DNA of 64,000 bases from Roseateles aquatilis (lineage in GTDB: Bacteria > Pseudomonadota > Gammaproteobacteria > Burkholderiales > Burkholderiaceae_C), in the NCBI RefSeq assembly GCF_002205645.1, contig NZ_NIOF01000015.1:62001-126000 (forward strand). The letters run 5' to 3'. The translations under genes were made by a program, and so were the position numbers. Below are positions 9,408 to 24,403 of the stretch, piece after piece. The notes beneath the pieces are model-generated. The model was given only the letters and a program-made list of their open reading frames with translations. It did not search any database and had not been told where the DNA came from. Every line of letters starts with the position of its first letter. Position 1 is the stretch's first letter.

Positions 9408-10693
9408 TCCTCCGCCTCCGGATCGGTCGTCTCCAGCTCGTAGCTGGCCGCGAGCATCGCCAGGCGGCCGATCACGCCGTACATATAGAAGCGGTTGGGC
9501 GCGCTGGCGCCGGGTTTCTCGCCCGGCGCCGGCAGGTGCGACGAATGCGCGAAGGCCAGCGGCACGAAGCTGGAACCGGGCGCGTTGAGGTTCTCGTCCT
9601 CGGCGCGCTCGGCGTGCACGCGATAGAAGCCGCCGACCACGTAGCGATCCATCATGTAGACGACCGGCTCGGCCACCGCGTCATGCATGCGCTCGTGCGT
9701 GACCACGCCTTCCTGCACCAACACCTGGGACAGCGCCGGCACGCTCTTCAGGCCGGCCAGCTTCTCGCGGGCGCGCGGCGCCAGCGCGTCCAGGTCCTTC
9801 GCGTCGCGGATCGTCATGATGCCCAGGCCGTGCGTGCCCGCGTCCGGCTTGACGACGACGAAGGGCTTCTCCTGGATGCCGTATTCCTTGTACTTGCGGC
9901 GCGTCTTCGTCAGCACCGCGTCGACCTGCGACTGCAGCGCATCCAGGCCCGCGCCGGTGTTGAAGTCCAGGCCATCGACGGCCACCGACTGCGGGTAGAT
10001 CAGCCACGGATCCATGCCCAGCAGCTTGGCGAATTTTTTGGAGACTTCCTCGTAGGCCTTGAAGTGCTGGCTCTTGCGGCGGTTCGCCCAGCCGGCGTGC
10101 AGCGGCGGCAACAGGTACTGCTCATGCAGATGGGTGAGCAGGTCCGGCACGCCGGCCGACAGGTCGTCGTTGAGCAGGATGGTGCAGGGATCGAAGTCCT
10201 TCAGCCCCAGCCGCGACCGCTGGCGCAGCAGCGGCTCCAGCGTCAGCGTGGTCGCGTCGGGCAGGGTGATCGTCGTCGGCTCCTTGATCGACTCATCCAG
10301 CGAACCCAGCCGCACGTTCAGCCCCGCCATCGTGAAGATGCGCATCAAGGTCGCGACGTTGGACAGGTAGAAGCTGCCGCGGTTCTTCGCCTCGGGCACC
10401 AGCAGCAGGTTCTTGGCCTCGGGGCAGATCTTCTCGATCGCCGCCATCGCCGCCTGCACGGCCAGCGGCAGCATTTCCTGGGTCAGGTTGTTGAAGCCGC
10501 CCGGAAACAGGTTGGTGTCCACCGGCGCCAGCTTGAAGCCGGCATTGCGCAGGTCGACCGAGCTGTAGAACGGCGGCGTGTGCTCCATCCATTCGAGGCG
10601 GAACCAGCGTTCGATCGCCGGCATCGACTCGAGCACGCGCTGCTCCAGTTCATTGATGGGGCCGGTCAGGGCGGTGATGAGGTGAGGGACCAT
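9398..10693 (-). CDS. gshA: Glutamate-cysteine ligase, proteobacterial type 3
   Basis: A 431-residue enzyme that makes gamma-glutamylcysteine, the first step of glutathione synthesis. It matches the compact betaproteobacterial/Acidithiobacillus-type GshA rather than the E. coli type. Recognisable segments are MVPHLITALTGPINELE at the start, PVDTNLFPGGFNNL, VKPDAGTHGLGIMTI and the C-terminal PNRFYMYGVIGRLAMLAA. The start at 10693 fits homologues, with AGG upstream. A 5-oxoprolinase gene lies 91 bp upstream on the same strand; the two enzymes act on the same pool (5-oxoproline to glutamate, then glutamate to gamma-glutamylcysteine), so coexpression would make sense. Confidence 0.93.
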   Translation of the reverse strand: MVPHLITALTGPINELEQRVLESMPAIERWFRLEWMEHTPPFYSSVDLRNAGFKLAPVDTNLFPGGFNNLTQEMLPLAVQAAMAAIEKICPEAKNLLLVPEAKNRGSFYLSNVATLMRIFTMAGLNVRLGSLDESIKEPTTITLPDATTLTLEPLLRQRSRLGLKDFDPCTILLNDDLSAGVPDLLTHLHEQYLLPPLHAGWANRRKSQHFKAYEEVSKKFAKLLGMDPWLIYPQSVAVDGLDFNTGAGLDALQSQVDAVLTKTRRKYKEYGIQEKPFVVVKPDAGTHGLGIMTIRDAKDLDALAPRAREKLAGLKSVPALSQVLVQEGVVTHERMHDAVAEPVVYMMDRYVVGGFYRVHAERAEDENLNAPGSSFVPLAFAHSSHLPAPGEKPGASAPNRFYMYGVIGRLAMLAASYELETTDPEAEDYA

Positions 10694-10784
10694 GATGAGC
10701 GACGCCTGGACAGCCGGTTGGGGCGGGTGTTCTGATTCTAGGCACGCGCACATGAGGGTCATCCGCCCCATCTCAAGGGGGCGC

Positions 10785-14429
<3,645 letters not shown>

Positions 14430-14500
14430 CGTTGATTCCGCAGGTTCTTCGGGAGGTGGGGGAGTCGGTTCCCCGAATGTTGCAGCAAAAGCGCGAGGAC

Positions 14501-14528
14501 GAAAAAAAGCCGCCCTGGAGGGGCGGCT
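14501..14528 (-). terminator. Rho-independent terminator after amtB
   Basis: On the minus strand the hairpin AGCCGCC/GGCGGCT (14508-14528) is followed by a run of T (14502-14507). It lies about 110 bp beyond the amtB stop and just before the 5-oxoprolinase start, separating the nitrogen operon from the glutathione genes. Confidence 0.85.
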
Positions 14529-14635
14529 TCAACATTGCAGGAGACTTCTTGTGTTCGCCCTGTTCCGGCCCCGACACGTCCGCCGAGGGCGATGCAGGGA
14601 CCGAGCGCTGGGCTCGGGTTCACGAGATCACGAGA

Positions 14636-16171
14636 TCACTTGTGATACGCGGTCTCGCCGTGGGACGAGATGTCGAGGCCTTCGCGCTCTTCCTCTTCGT
14701 TGACACGCAGGCCGATGACCAGGTCGACGATCTTGAAGGCGATCACCGAGACCACGCCCGACCACACGATGGTCAGCAGCACGGCCTTCAGCTGGGTGAA
14801 GACCTGCGCGCCGATCGAGTAGGCATCCGGCGCGATGGCCGTGGCGGTGACCCAGTCGCCGACGGCCGAGGGGCCGCCCAGGCTGGGCGAGTTGAAGACA
14901 CCCGTCAGCAGCGCGCCGACGATGCCGCCCACGCCGTGCACGCCGAAGACGTCCAGCGAGTCGTCCGCGCCCAGCAGCTTCTTCAGTCCGGACACGCCCC
15001 ACAGACAGGCGAAGCCGGCGACCAGGCCGATCACCAGACCGCCGCCGATGCCGACGTTGCCCGCCGCCGGGGTGATCGCGACCAGACCGGCCACGGCGCC
15101 CGACGCGGCGCCCAGCATCGAGGCCTTGCCCTTGAGCAGCGCCTCGCCCACGCACCAGGCCAGCACGGCGGCGGCGGTGGCGAACAGCGTGTTGATGAAG
15201 GCCAGCGCGGCGAAGCCGTTGGCTTCCAGCGCCGAGCCGGCGTTGAAGCCGAACCAGCCCACCCACAGCAGCGAGGCACCGACCATCGTCAGCGTCAGGC
15301 TGTGCGGCGTGAACGCTTCCTTGCCGTAGCCGATGCGCTTGCCGACCATGAAGGCGCCGACCAGGCCGGCGACCGCGGCGTTGATGTGCACGACCGTGCC
15401 GCCGGCGAAGTCCAGCGCGCCCCATTGCCAGATCAGGCCGGCCTTGCTGTTCATCTCGTCGACGACGGCGGCGCTGGTGTACGCGTCGGGGCCCATCCAG
15501 AACCAGACCATGTGGGCCATCGGCGCGTAGCTGAAGGTGAACCACAGCACCATGAACAGCAGCACCGCGCTGAACTTGATGCGCTCGGCGAAGGCGCCCA
15601 CGATCAGGCAGCAGGTGATGCCGGCGAAGGTGGCCTGGAAGGCGGCGAAGACGATCTCCGGGATCACGACGCCCTTGCTGAAGGTCGCGCCGTTGACGAA
15701 GGTGCCGGCGACGTTGTCCCAGATGCCCTTCATGAACAGCCGGTCGAAGCCGCCGATGAACTTGTTGCCCTCGGTGAAGGCCAGGCTGTAGCCGTACAGG
15801 GCCCACAGCACGACGATCAGCGAGAAGGTCACCATCACCTGCATCAGCACCGACAGCATGTTTTTGCTGCGCACCAGGCCGCCGTAGAACAGCGCCAGGC
15901 CGGGGACGGTCATGAGGATCACCAGCAGGGTGGAGACCATCATCCAGGTGGTGTCACCCTTGTTGGGGACGGGCGCCGGCGCGGCGGCGGCCGAGGCGGC
16001 TTCCGCGGGGGCGGAGGCGGCCGGTGCCGCGGGAACCGCGGCGGGCGCGACGGCGTCGCTCGCCGCGACCACGGACGCCGGCGCGGAGGCCGCGTCCTGC
16101 GCCCAGGCCGCGGGGGCCAGGGAGGTGAAGGCTGCCGCGGCCAAGGCCAGGCAGGCAAGGAGTTTCTTCAT
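14636..16171 (-). CDS. amtB: Ammonium transporter AmtB
   Basis: A 511-residue inner-membrane ammonium channel with a signal peptide (MKKLLACLALAAAAF...AWAQ), an Ala/Pro-rich periplasmic linker to about residue 75, then eleven membrane segments. Family residues seen include the two pore histidines (GGTVVHINAAVAGLVGA and FGVHGVGGIVGALLTG), ALYGYSLAFTEG and LWVGWFGFNAGSAL. The C-terminal tail DEEEEREGLDISSHGETAYHK-like segment is the GlnK-responsive region. It follows glnK by 127 bp in the usual glnK-amtB order, under the sigma-54 promoter described upstream. The extended Ala/Pro linker is longer than in E. coli AmtB but common in Burkholderiales. Confidence 0.96.
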   Translation of the reverse strand: MKKLLACLALAAAAFTSLAPAAWAQDAASAPASVVAASDAVAPAAVPAAPAASAPAEAASAAAAPAPVPNKGDTTWMMVSTLLVILMTVPGLALFYGGLVRSKNMLSVLMQVMVTFSLIVVLWALYGYSLAFTEGNKFIGGFDRLFMKGIWDNVAGTFVNGATFSKGVVIPEIVFAAFQATFAGITCCLIVGAFAERIKFSAVLLFMVLWFTFSYAPMAHMVWFWMGPDAYTSAAVVDEMNSKAGLIWQWGALDFAGGTVVHINAAVAGLVGAFMVGKRIGYGKEAFTPHSLTLTMVGASLLWVGWFGFNAGSALEANGFAALAFINTLFATAAAVLAWCVGEALLKGKASMLGAASGAVAGLVAITPAAGNVGIGGGLVIGLVAGFACLWGVSGLKKLLGADDSLDVFGVHGVGGIVGALLTGVFNSPSLGGPSAVGDWVTATAIAPDAYSIGAQVFTQLKAVLLTIVWSGVVSVIAFKIVDLVIGLRVNEEEEREGLDISSHGETAYHK

Positions 16172-16298
16172 GATCGGGACTCTCTTCGTTGGATCTAGGG
16201 GATCGGCGGAGCGCGCATCGGCTGCGGCGGCTCACCCTCGGACACAGTGACTGCGACGGACTGCGAAGGCGGCTGCCCGGGGGCGGCCGCGGCGCGGA

Positions 16299-17780
<1,482 letters not shown>

Positions 17781-17804
17781 TCACGAGCACGGCTGTGCTT
17801 CAGA

Positions 17805-18161
17805 GTGGTCGCGATCGGCCTTGCGGCAGCCGTGCTGGCGCTGATCGCAACCACGCTTCACTGGGTGGTTGCAGCGTTCGTCGACGGCCTGTGGACGCCG
17901 GAGTCCCAGCATGCAGCGGTGGCGGTGGCGGTGGCGGTGGCGGTGGCGGTGGCGGTGATCAGTCTCCTGATCGTCGGCGCGATCGTGCGGGCTATAGGCA
18001 GGGTCCGCGCCACCTTCCCGCTGACGGTCAGGCGAGACATCGCGTCCCGCGCCGTGTCTACGCCGACCACCGCCCCGTCGCCGGACTTGCCCGGCATCGA
18101 GTGGCTCAAGGCGGTCACCGACGCCATCGCCACCGTCCTCAAGGGCATCCCCCCGCGCTGA
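17805..18161 (+). CDS. Small two-helix membrane protein with an Ala-Val repeat
   Basis: A 118-residue frame from GTG 17805. No family is recognised. TM1 is at residues 2-25; TM2 begins in a run of seven Ala-Val pairs and continues ISLLIVGAIVRAI (to about residue 64); a short basic and polar C-terminus follows, ending IEWLKAVTDAIATVLKG. Codon third positions are G/C rich, supporting coding. The start is uncertain, since no clear Shine-Dalgarno is visible. It ends 27 bp before comM on the same strand. The hexanucleotide repeat inside TM2 can change length without shifting frame. Confidence 0.55.
   Translation: MVAIGLAAAVLALIATTLHWVVAAFVDGLWTPESQHAAVAVAVAVAVAVAVISLLIVGAIVRAIGRVRATFPLTVRRDIASRAVSTPTTAPSPDLPGIEWLKAVTDAIATVLKGIPPR
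17916..17957 (+). repeat. Seven tandem copies of GCGGTG
   Basis: A 42-bp perfect hexanucleotide microsatellite encodes (Ala-Val)7 in the second membrane helix of the small protein that contains it. Slippage would alter helix length in two-residue steps. Confidence 0.95.
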
Positions 18162-18188
18162 GTTGAGCGCGATCACCGGCGTGAGCTC

Positions 18189-19046
18189 ATGTCCCTGTCC
18201 ATCATCCACAGCCGCGCCCTCGACGGCCTGTCCGCCGCGGCGGTCGACGTCGAGGTGCACCTTGCCAACGGCCTGCCGAGCTTCACGCTGGTGGGGCTCG
18301 CCGACATCGAGGTCAAGGAATCGCGCGAGCGCGTCCGCGCCGCGCTGCAGAGCAGCGGGCTGGACTTCCCGGCCAACAAGCGCATCACGGTGAACCTGTC
18401 ACCGGCGGATCTGCCGAAGGAAGGCTCGCGCTTCGATCTGCCGATCGCGCTGGGGCTGCTGGCCGCCAGCGGGCAGGTCGACGCGGACCTGCTCGGCAAC
18501 ATCGAGTGCGCCGGTGAACTCGGGCTGTCCGGCGAGTTGCGGCCGGTGCGCGGCGCGCTGGCGATGGCGCTCGCGCTGCGCGCGGCGAAGCTCGACCGCG
18601 AGCTGATCCTGCCGCGCGGCTGCGCGGACGAGGCCGCCCTGGTGCAGGGGCTGGTGGTGCGCGAGGCATCGCATTTGCTGGACCTCGTCAACGCCCTGCA
18701 GCCTCGGAGCGACGCACCGCTGACGCGCGTGCAGCGCGATCCGCCCCCAACCCACGAGGCCCTGGCCGACCTGCATGACATCAAGGGGCAGACGGGTCCC
18801 AAGCGCGCGCTGGAGGTCGCGGCCGCCGGAGGCCTGAGCCTGCTGCTGGTGGGGCCGCCGGGCACCGGCAAGTCGATGCTGGCGCAACGGCTGCCGTCGC
18901 TGCTGCCGCCGCTGGAGGAGGCGCAGGCGCTGGAGTCCGCCGCGCTGCTCAGCGCCAACGGCCAGTTCCGGCCATCGCAATGGGCGAGACGGGCGTTCAG
19001 GGCGCCGCATCACAGCGCGTCGGCAGCGGCGCTGATCGGCGGCGGC
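18189..19046 (+). pseudogene. comM: comM (YifB-type AAA ATPase), truncated at its 3' end
   Basis: Only the first 286 residues of about 500 are present. The N-terminal Lon-protease-like fold (MSLSIIHSRALDG, VGLADIEVKESRERVR, FDLPIALGLLA) and the Walker A motif GPPGTGKSML are intact, and the reading continues through FRAPHHSASAAALIGGG. ComM should then read on to the PGEISLAHHGVLFLDE Walker B region; instead the frame runs into unrelated sequence (CEVAESL...) and stops at 19106. ComM is the branch-migration helicase used in natural transformation; this copy would lack most of its ATPase. The break at the Gly-Gly-Gly codons coincides with the candidate transposon end that follows. The missing half is not in the window. 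Confidence 0.92.
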
Positions 19047-19093
19047 TGTGAGGTTGCCGAATCGTTGCGACAAATGCGAAATCGCTGCGACCT
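19047..19093. mobile_element. Candidate Tn7-like element end inside comM
   Basis: The sequence starting exactly where comM homology stops begins TGTGAGG and carries two 17-nt direct repeats, TGCCGAATCGTTGCGAC (19055-19071) and TGCGAAATCGCTGCGAC (19075-19091). They are identical at 14 of 17 positions and spaced 20 bp. A TGT terminus with tandem transposase-binding repeats is typical of Tn7/Tn5053-like ends, and comM is an established target of such islands (AbaR in Acinetobacter). The transposase genes and opposite end would be beyond base 64000. Confidence 0.6.
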
Positions 19094-19195
19094 GAACTCC
19101 CACTAAGGGGTTGCAACTCCAGGCGCCGCGTGATGCCGAGGGAAGCGATTAAGACGCCCTACTGCTCGGGGTAGAACTCTTCAACCTGGGCCGCG

Positions 19196-19603
19196 TTGCA
19201 TCGTCCAATCCCCAAGCTCGCTGCGCGAGCCTACGTCTTTCACGCGTTCGACCAGCGCCGCGTATTGCTCACCGCAGTGCGCTTGCTACGCAGATCCGCG
19301 TTGCAGCCCGCCGTCGACGCGAGCCAGCTCAAGCCGTGCCGCTGGACAAAGCGAGTTCCAGGCACTGAAGGTTGGGTCAAGCCAATGACCGTGGTCGAAG
19401 TGGCTTTTTCCGAATGGACGCCAGACGGCCAGATCCGCCACGCGACCTTCAGAGGAGTTCGCACCGATAGGCGGGCAAACACCATCGTGCGGGAAGGCGC
19501 GAGCATGCCCGCCGCACAGCTCGCGAAGGGAGCCGCACGCGTCGCACCGCCGCCTTCAGTTGCGAAAGGAAAGTCGGCGTCACCATCTATCAAGATCAGC
19601 TAG
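19196..19603 (+). pseudogene. Fragment of an LigD-type ATP-dependent DNA ligase
   Basis: The frame includes GWVKPMTVVEVAFSEWTPDG followed by RHATFRGVRTDRR and IVREG, the C-terminal signature of the LigD ligase (OB-fold) domain of bacterial non-homologous end joining. The adenylation domain with its KxDG motif and any polymerase or nuclease domain are absent, and the sequence before about 19310 is not recognisable ligase. It ends in a stop after SPSIKIS, where intact LigD would continue. I call it a decayed remnant inside the putative island. Confidence 0.7.
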
Positions 19604-19716
19604 CGCAGCGAATCGGGGTCGTTCGACCGCGAATTCCGTAGAGGTTGACGTAGGCCACCCTGCCATGCAAGCTTGCCCATAGGTGCATCGTCAGAGTGCA
19701 TTCAGGGGGCTTGTTC

Positions 19717-21870
19717 ATGTCGATCGTCCATCCCGGTAAATCGGGATCTTCCACCGCGCCTCGCTCGGAGCCCGATGGCCGGCAGCGGCTGGCCGATCGA
19801 CCTATCTCGTTTGGCATCCGCGCCCGAATGCTGGCGGCGGTAGGTGCCGCCTGCGTGACCGTGCTTGCTTTGACTGGCGCCGTGATAGCCGTCCAGTTGG
19901 GCGCCATCGAGACATCAGCCAGGTTAGAGGCTCGCAATCTGGCAGCGTCGGTTGCCTATAGCGTTGCGTTCAATCAGGACTCGTTGCAAGCCTATGTCGA
20001 AGGCTTGGACGACCTCTACAAACGCGACCTGTTCATCGTCGATCGTGAGCGGCGGACGATGGCGGACATCGTACAGTCTGAGCTCGGCGAGATATACCGC
20101 GAAGACCGCGGTGGAGAAATCGAGGCCACCATGCGCGACGGCGTGGCGCGAGGTTTTGTCGAGATCAGCGCGCAACATCCCAGCGGCGCAAAGCAGCTGG
20201 TGGTGCCGCTTCACGACGCGCCCCGGCCGAACGCGCGCATCGTCGGTGCGGTTGTGCTGGAGTACACCGAAATCGCGCGCCAGCTCTTCGAGGCTGAGGT
20301 AGGTACGCTATATCTGGTGGGGATAGCCGGACTTGCGGCATCTCTCGGCATCGCGGTCTTCGGCCTGCGCGTCACCAGCAGGATTGTCCGCGGCGTTCGT
20401 CAACTCCACCAGGCCGTGCGCGAGTTCTCGCGCGAAACACCCCCACCGCCGCTGACGCCACAGGACCGCGATGAGATCGGCGAACTGACGCTGGCCTTCA
20501 ACGCCATGTCTGAAGATCTGCAGCAGAGCTACCGCGAGTTGCTGCTGGAGACGGAGATGGCCAACGAGGCCGCCCGCCAGGTGGAGATCCTCGCCTACAC
20601 CGACAAGCTCACCGGCCTGGCCAATCGAACCCAGTACGCGCGCTCGATGGCGCAGGCGATGGCTGAGGCGGCCCGCTACCAGCGTCGGCTCGCGTTGGTC
20701 GTCGTCGACCTGGATCGTTTCAAGAACGTCAACGACACGCTCGGACATGAGGCCGGCGACGCGTTGCTGATAGAGATGGCCGAGCGTCTGAGTCGGTGCA
20801 TGCGTGAAAGCGACCTGATCGCCCGCATGGGCGGTGACGAGTTCGTGCTGCTGCTTCCCGAAGTGGATCAGCCGGAGCGCTTGGGCGTCGTCGCACGCAA
20901 ACTGCTGAAAGCGTTGTCGCAGCCACTCCGCCTTGAGGGTCAGGAGTTGCGTGTGACGGCCAGCGTGGGCATCAGCATCTATCCCGAGGACGGCGGCGAC
21001 GAGCCGACCCTCATGAAGCACGCGGACATCGCGCTGTATCAGGCCAAGGAGGACGGTCGCAACGGCTTCGCCTTCTACTCCCCGGCGCTGAACCGCCATT
21101 CGATCGAACGCCTGGCCTTTGAGACGGAACTGCAGCGCGCGTTCGACCAGGGTCAGTTGCAGGTGCACTACCAGCCCAAGGTTCTGGCGGCCGATGGTCG
21201 CATCAAGGGCGTGGAGGCCTTGTTGCGATGGCCGCACCCGGAAATGGGCGCGGTATCGCCTGCCAAGTTCATCCCGGTGGCAGAAGAGACCGGCCTGATC
21301 GTGCCGCTTGGACGTTGGGTGCTGGAGGAAGCCTGTCGTCAGCAGGTGGCTTGGAAACGTGAAGGTCGGCCGGACTTGGTCATGGCGGTGAACTTGTCCG
21401 CGCGACAGTTCTCGGACGAGGCCCTGTTCGACGACGTCGCCTCGATCGTGACTGCGACTGCGATTGATCCGGGCAACCTGGAGCTGGAAATTACCGAGAG
21501 CATGCTGATGCGCGACATCGAACGCGCGTCATCGTTGCTGGGACGCTTCAAGCGCATGGGCTTGCGACTGGCGGTCGACGACTTCGGCACGGGATACTCA
21601 TCGCTCGCCAACCTCAGACGCTTCCCGATCGACACCCTCAAGATCGACCGGGCGTTCGTGCGTGATCTGGAAGGCAGCGGGGAGGATCAAGCCATCGCGC
21701 AAGCCATCATCACGATGGCCAAGTCGCTGGGCTTGAACGTCGTCGCCGAGGGCGTCGAAACCCTGCCGCAGGTGGACTTTCTGCGCGACCGGGGTTGCGA
21801 CGAATTGCAGGGCTTCTATTTCAGCAAGGCGGTACCGGCGCAGGAACTCTTGGCGCTGTTGAGCCGCTGA
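19717..21870 (+). CDS. Membrane-anchored GGDEF-EAL cyclic-di-GMP enzyme
   Basis: A 717-residue protein from ATG 19717 (AGGGGG upstream). The order is: TM1 (about 32-55), periplasmic sensor (55-200), TM2 (about 202-222), HAMP (225-280), GGDEF and EAL. The cyclase site MGGDEF is intact, with an inhibitory RESD I-site five residues before it. The phosphodiesterase part keeps EALLRW, NLSARQF, ELEITES, DDFGTGYSSL and VAEGVET. Both activities are therefore possible in sequence, and which dominates cannot be told. A chemoreceptor gene follows after 33 bp, probably in one transcript, suggesting joint control of motility or surface life. Confidence 0.95.
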   Translation: MSIVHPGKSGSSTAPRSEPDGRQRLADRPISFGIRARMLAAVGAACVTVLALTGAVIAVQLGAIETSARLEARNLAASVAYSVAFNQDSLQAYVEGLDDLYKRDLFIVDRERRTMADIVQSELGEIYREDRGGEIEATMRDGVARGFVEISAQHPSGAKQLVVPLHDAPRPNARIVGAVVLEYTEIARQLFEAEVGTLYLVGIAGLAASLGIAVFGLRVTSRIVRGVRQLHQAVREFSRETPPPPLTPQDRDEIGELTLAFNAMSEDLQQSYRELLLETEMANEAARQVEILAYTDKLTGLANRTQYARSMAQAMAEAARYQRRLALVVVDLDRFKNVNDTLGHEAGDALLIEMAERLSRCMRESDLIARMGGDEFVLLLPEVDQPERLGVVARKLLKALSQPLRLEGQELRVTASVGISIYPEDGGDEPTLMKHADIALYQAKEDGRNGFAFYSPALNRHSIERLAFETELQRAFDQGQLQVHYQPKVLAADGRIKGVEALLRWPHPEMGAVSPAKFIPVAEETGLIVPLGRWVLEEACRQQVAWKREGRPDLVMAVNLSARQFSDEALFDDVASIVTATAIDPGNLELEITESMLMRDIERASSLLGRFKRMGLRLAVDDFGTGYSSLANLRRFPIDTLKIDRAFVRDLEGSGEDQAIAQAIITMAKSLGLNVVAEGVETLPQVDFLRDRGCDELQGFYFSKAVPAQELLALLSR

Positions 21871-21903
21871 CCCGTTCATGACCGATCCACGATGGAGCAA
21901 CCG

Positions 21904-23904
21904 ATGAACCAACAGCATTCCGGCGGGCTCAGGGCCGATGGCGCCGCGAGGTCCGACCGCGGCCTGGGGGAATTCTTCCGATACCACGGATGGCTCTCGC
22001 CGGGCGTGCGGCTGTTCCGAAGCATCGGCTTTCCGATGAAGGCGCTCCTGCTGTCATCGGCCTTCGTCCTGCCGCTGGTCATCGTGTTGGCCTACCTCGT
22101 CGAGGACACGCGTGAGCAGCTTCACCGGACGACGGACGAGCAACGCGGTCTGACCTACTTCCGGCCCGTGCTCGAGTTGCTGTCCGCGACGCAGCAGCTG
22201 CGGCTGGCGCAAGCCTCGGGGGCGGATACCAGCACGGCTCGGCAGTCCGTGGACCGGGCAGCCAAAGCCATCGAGAGTCGGCAGGCGGAGTTGGGCCGCG
22301 TCTTCGATCTGACCGAGCCCTACAACGGCATGCGTTCGGCCTTGGCGGCGTTGGACTCGGGGGCGGCCGGAGCTGACGGGACCGCCGGGGAGGTGCGAAT
22401 GGCTGCCCAGTCTCGGCTCGCGGCGGCCGTGCTTGTTCTCGCCAGGGAGGTCGCCGATGGGTCCAGCCTCGCGGTGGATCCCAGCCTGGATACCCATCAC
22501 CTGGCCAACATCGGCGTACTCGCCGGCGTGCGGTCGATGGAGGCCGCGGCGGCCTTGCGCGATTGGGCGGTGCAGGCGGCCGGCGCCAAGAGCGTGTCGC
22601 GGCCGACCCGCGATCAACTGAGCCAGGCGCGGTCCTTGCTGTCCGCCCTGCGCGATGATGTGGCGAATTCGCTGGATGCGGTGTACTCGGCGGCCCCCGC
22701 GCTCAAGGGCAGCATCGATCAGCGCGGCACGGATGACGCGCTGAACGCGCTCGTGACCCTGGTGGACGGCAAGATTCTGGCTGGCGATGTGAGCGCCGAG
22801 ACGACGACGCTGACCGCCGCAGGCAATGCGGCGCTCGAGCGGCAGCGCGCACTGGTCGACGATGCGCTGCATCAGCTTGAGGATCGCTTGACGCAGCGCG
22901 TCGGCGAGCTGCGCGCCAGCCTGTGGGGACATCTTGCCGTGGTCGTGTCTTTCCTGTTGCTGGCGGGTTACCTGATGCTGGCCTTCTACCGCGTCATGCA
23001 GGGTGGGTTGCGGGAGGTTGCCGGGCATCTGGAAGCCATCACGAACGGCAACCTCACCACCATGCCCAAGCCCTGGGGACGCGATGAGGCGGCGCGTCTG
23101 ATGGGAACGTTGGGAGAAATGCAGGCCAGCCTTCGGCGTGTGGTCGGCGTCACGCTGGATGGTTCCGCCCATGTGCAGTCGGCGAGCGGCGAGATCGCGG
23201 CCGCGTCCATGGATCTGTCGCACCGGACGGAGCAAACCGCCGCCAACCTGCAGCAGACCGCCTCCAGCATGGAAGAGATATCAGCCACCGTGAGACATAC
23301 CTCGGCGCGCGTGGAGGAGGCGGTCAAGATCGTTCGAGACAACGCCTCCGCGGCCACCCGTGGTGGACAGGTGATCGGGCAGGTGGCGCAGACGATGGAC
23401 GACATCCGGAACTCGTCCGGAAAGATCGCCGAGATCATCGGCGTGATCGACTCGATCGCGTTCCAGACCAACATCCTGGCGCTTAATGCTGCGGTGGAGG
23501 CAGCCCGTGCGGGCGAGCACGGAAAGGGATTCGCCGTGGTGGCTTCCGAGGTCCGCGCGTTGGCGGGGCGCACGTCGACCGCGGCGCGCGAGATCAAACA
23601 GCTCATCAACACCAGCGTCGAACGCGTGGAAGCCGGTCACGAGATCACGACAGATGCGGGCCGGACCGTGCAAGTCATCGTCACGAATGCGGAGCGCATC
23701 GCTGTGCTGATGGGTGAGATCGCCACGGCAACGCAGGAGCAGAGTTCAGGCATCGCGTTGGTGGACGCGGCGGTGCAGGAGCTGGATCAATCGACCCAGC
23801 AGAACGCCGCGCTGGTGGAACAGTCGAGCGCCGCGGCTGGGACCTTGTCGGAGCAGGCGCAGCGGCTATCCGCCGAGATGTCGTTCTTCCGGTTGCCAGC
23901 TTGA
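21904..23904 (+). CDS. Methyl-accepting chemotaxis protein with large periplasmic domain
   Basis: A 666-residue chemoreceptor. GGAG 6 nt upstream favours ATG 21904 over 21892. A cytoplasmic N-terminus of about 40 residues precedes TM1 ([20 protein letters not shown]); a long helical periplasmic sensor of about 270 residues follows, then TM2 ([17 protein letters not shown]), HAMP and the coiled-coil signalling domain with the hairpin tip [20 protein letters not shown]. No C-terminal CheR-tethering pentapeptide is seen. It signals through CheA/CheW to the flagellar motor or an alternative pathway. The ligand is unknown. Confidence 0.95.
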   Translation: MNQQHSGGLRADGAARSDRGLGEFFRYHGWLSPGVRLFRSIGFPMKALLLSSAFVLPLVIVLAYLVEDTREQLHRTTDEQRGLTYFRPVLELLSATQQLRLAQASGADTSTARQSVDRAAKAIESRQAELGRVFDLTEPYNGMRSALAALDSGAAGADGTAGEVRMAAQSRLAAAVLVLAREVADGSSLAVDPSLDTHHLANIGVLAGVRSMEAAAALRDWAVQAAGAKSVSRPTRDQLSQARSLLSALRDDVANSLDAVYSAAPALKGSIDQRGTDDALNALVTLVDGKILAGDVSAETTTLTAAGNAALERQRALVDDALHQLEDRLTQRVGELRASLWGHLAVVVSFLLLAGYLMLAFYRVMQGGLREVAGHLEAITNGNLTTMPKPWGRDEAARLMGTLGEMQASLRRVVGVTLDGSAHVQSASGEIAAASMDLSHRTEQTAANLQQTASSMEEISATVRHTSARVEEAVKIVRDNASAATRGGQVIGQVAQTMDDIRNSSGKIAEIIGVIDSIAFQTNILALNAAVEAARAGEHGKGFAVVASEVRALAGRTSTAAREIKQLINTSVERVEAGHEITTDAGRTVQVIVTNAERIAVLMGEIATATQEQSSGIALVDAAVQELDQSTQQNAALVEQSSAAAGTLSEQAQRLSAEMSFFRLPA

Positions 23905-23962
23905 CCGCCTGGGCGACGACGCGCTGCGGTGCGCGCTCGTGCGTCAGATGAGCCAGTGGCAG

Positions 23963-24187
23963 CTAGAGCCGCAGAAGGTTCACGGTGTCGCCAGCAAGGC
24001 GGATCACTGCTTGTTCAGGAGACTCTCCTAGGCCGAGCAGGTCGCCGCCGGCAATGGTCAGCTGCGCTTCTACGCAGTCAACAACAGCCGTCCACCGAAT
24101 GGATCTGCCGCGCGCGTAGAAGTCAGCAGTGACTGCCACCCATCTTCGGGATGAACGGTGTTCGTGGCGAAACGTGATCTGCGCCAT
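23963..24187 (-). CDS. Small hypothetical protein
   Basis: A 74-residue frame from ATG 24187 (MAQITFRHEH...), ending SPEQAVIRLAGDTVNLLRL. Composition and codon use look genuine: it is a compact alpha/beta-sized protein with the segment IRWTAVVDCVEAQLTIAGGDLL. No family is recognised with confidence. It is transcribed toward the chemoreceptor gene. The remaining 216 bp up to 24403 show nothing. Confidence 0.5.
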   Translation of the reverse strand: MAQITFRHEHRSSRRWVAVTADFYARGRSIRWTAVVDCVEAQLTIAGGDLLGLGESPEQAVIRLAGDTVNLLRL

Positions 24188-24403
24188 GGGGCAGCCCGGT
24201 TTTCGAAGTTCTCGTTTCTACGCGGCGTAGTCTCCGCCGGATCACTCTCCCGCTCAGTCCCGGGACGCCGATCAGCTTCTGGCGGATGACGCACGGCATG
24301 CTAATGGTGACCAGGCCAACGCATGGAGATGGCTCATGGCAACTGAAGCTTTCCGATCATCATCTCTGAGGAACTGCGAGAACGGGAAACGTCGCATATT
24401 CTT

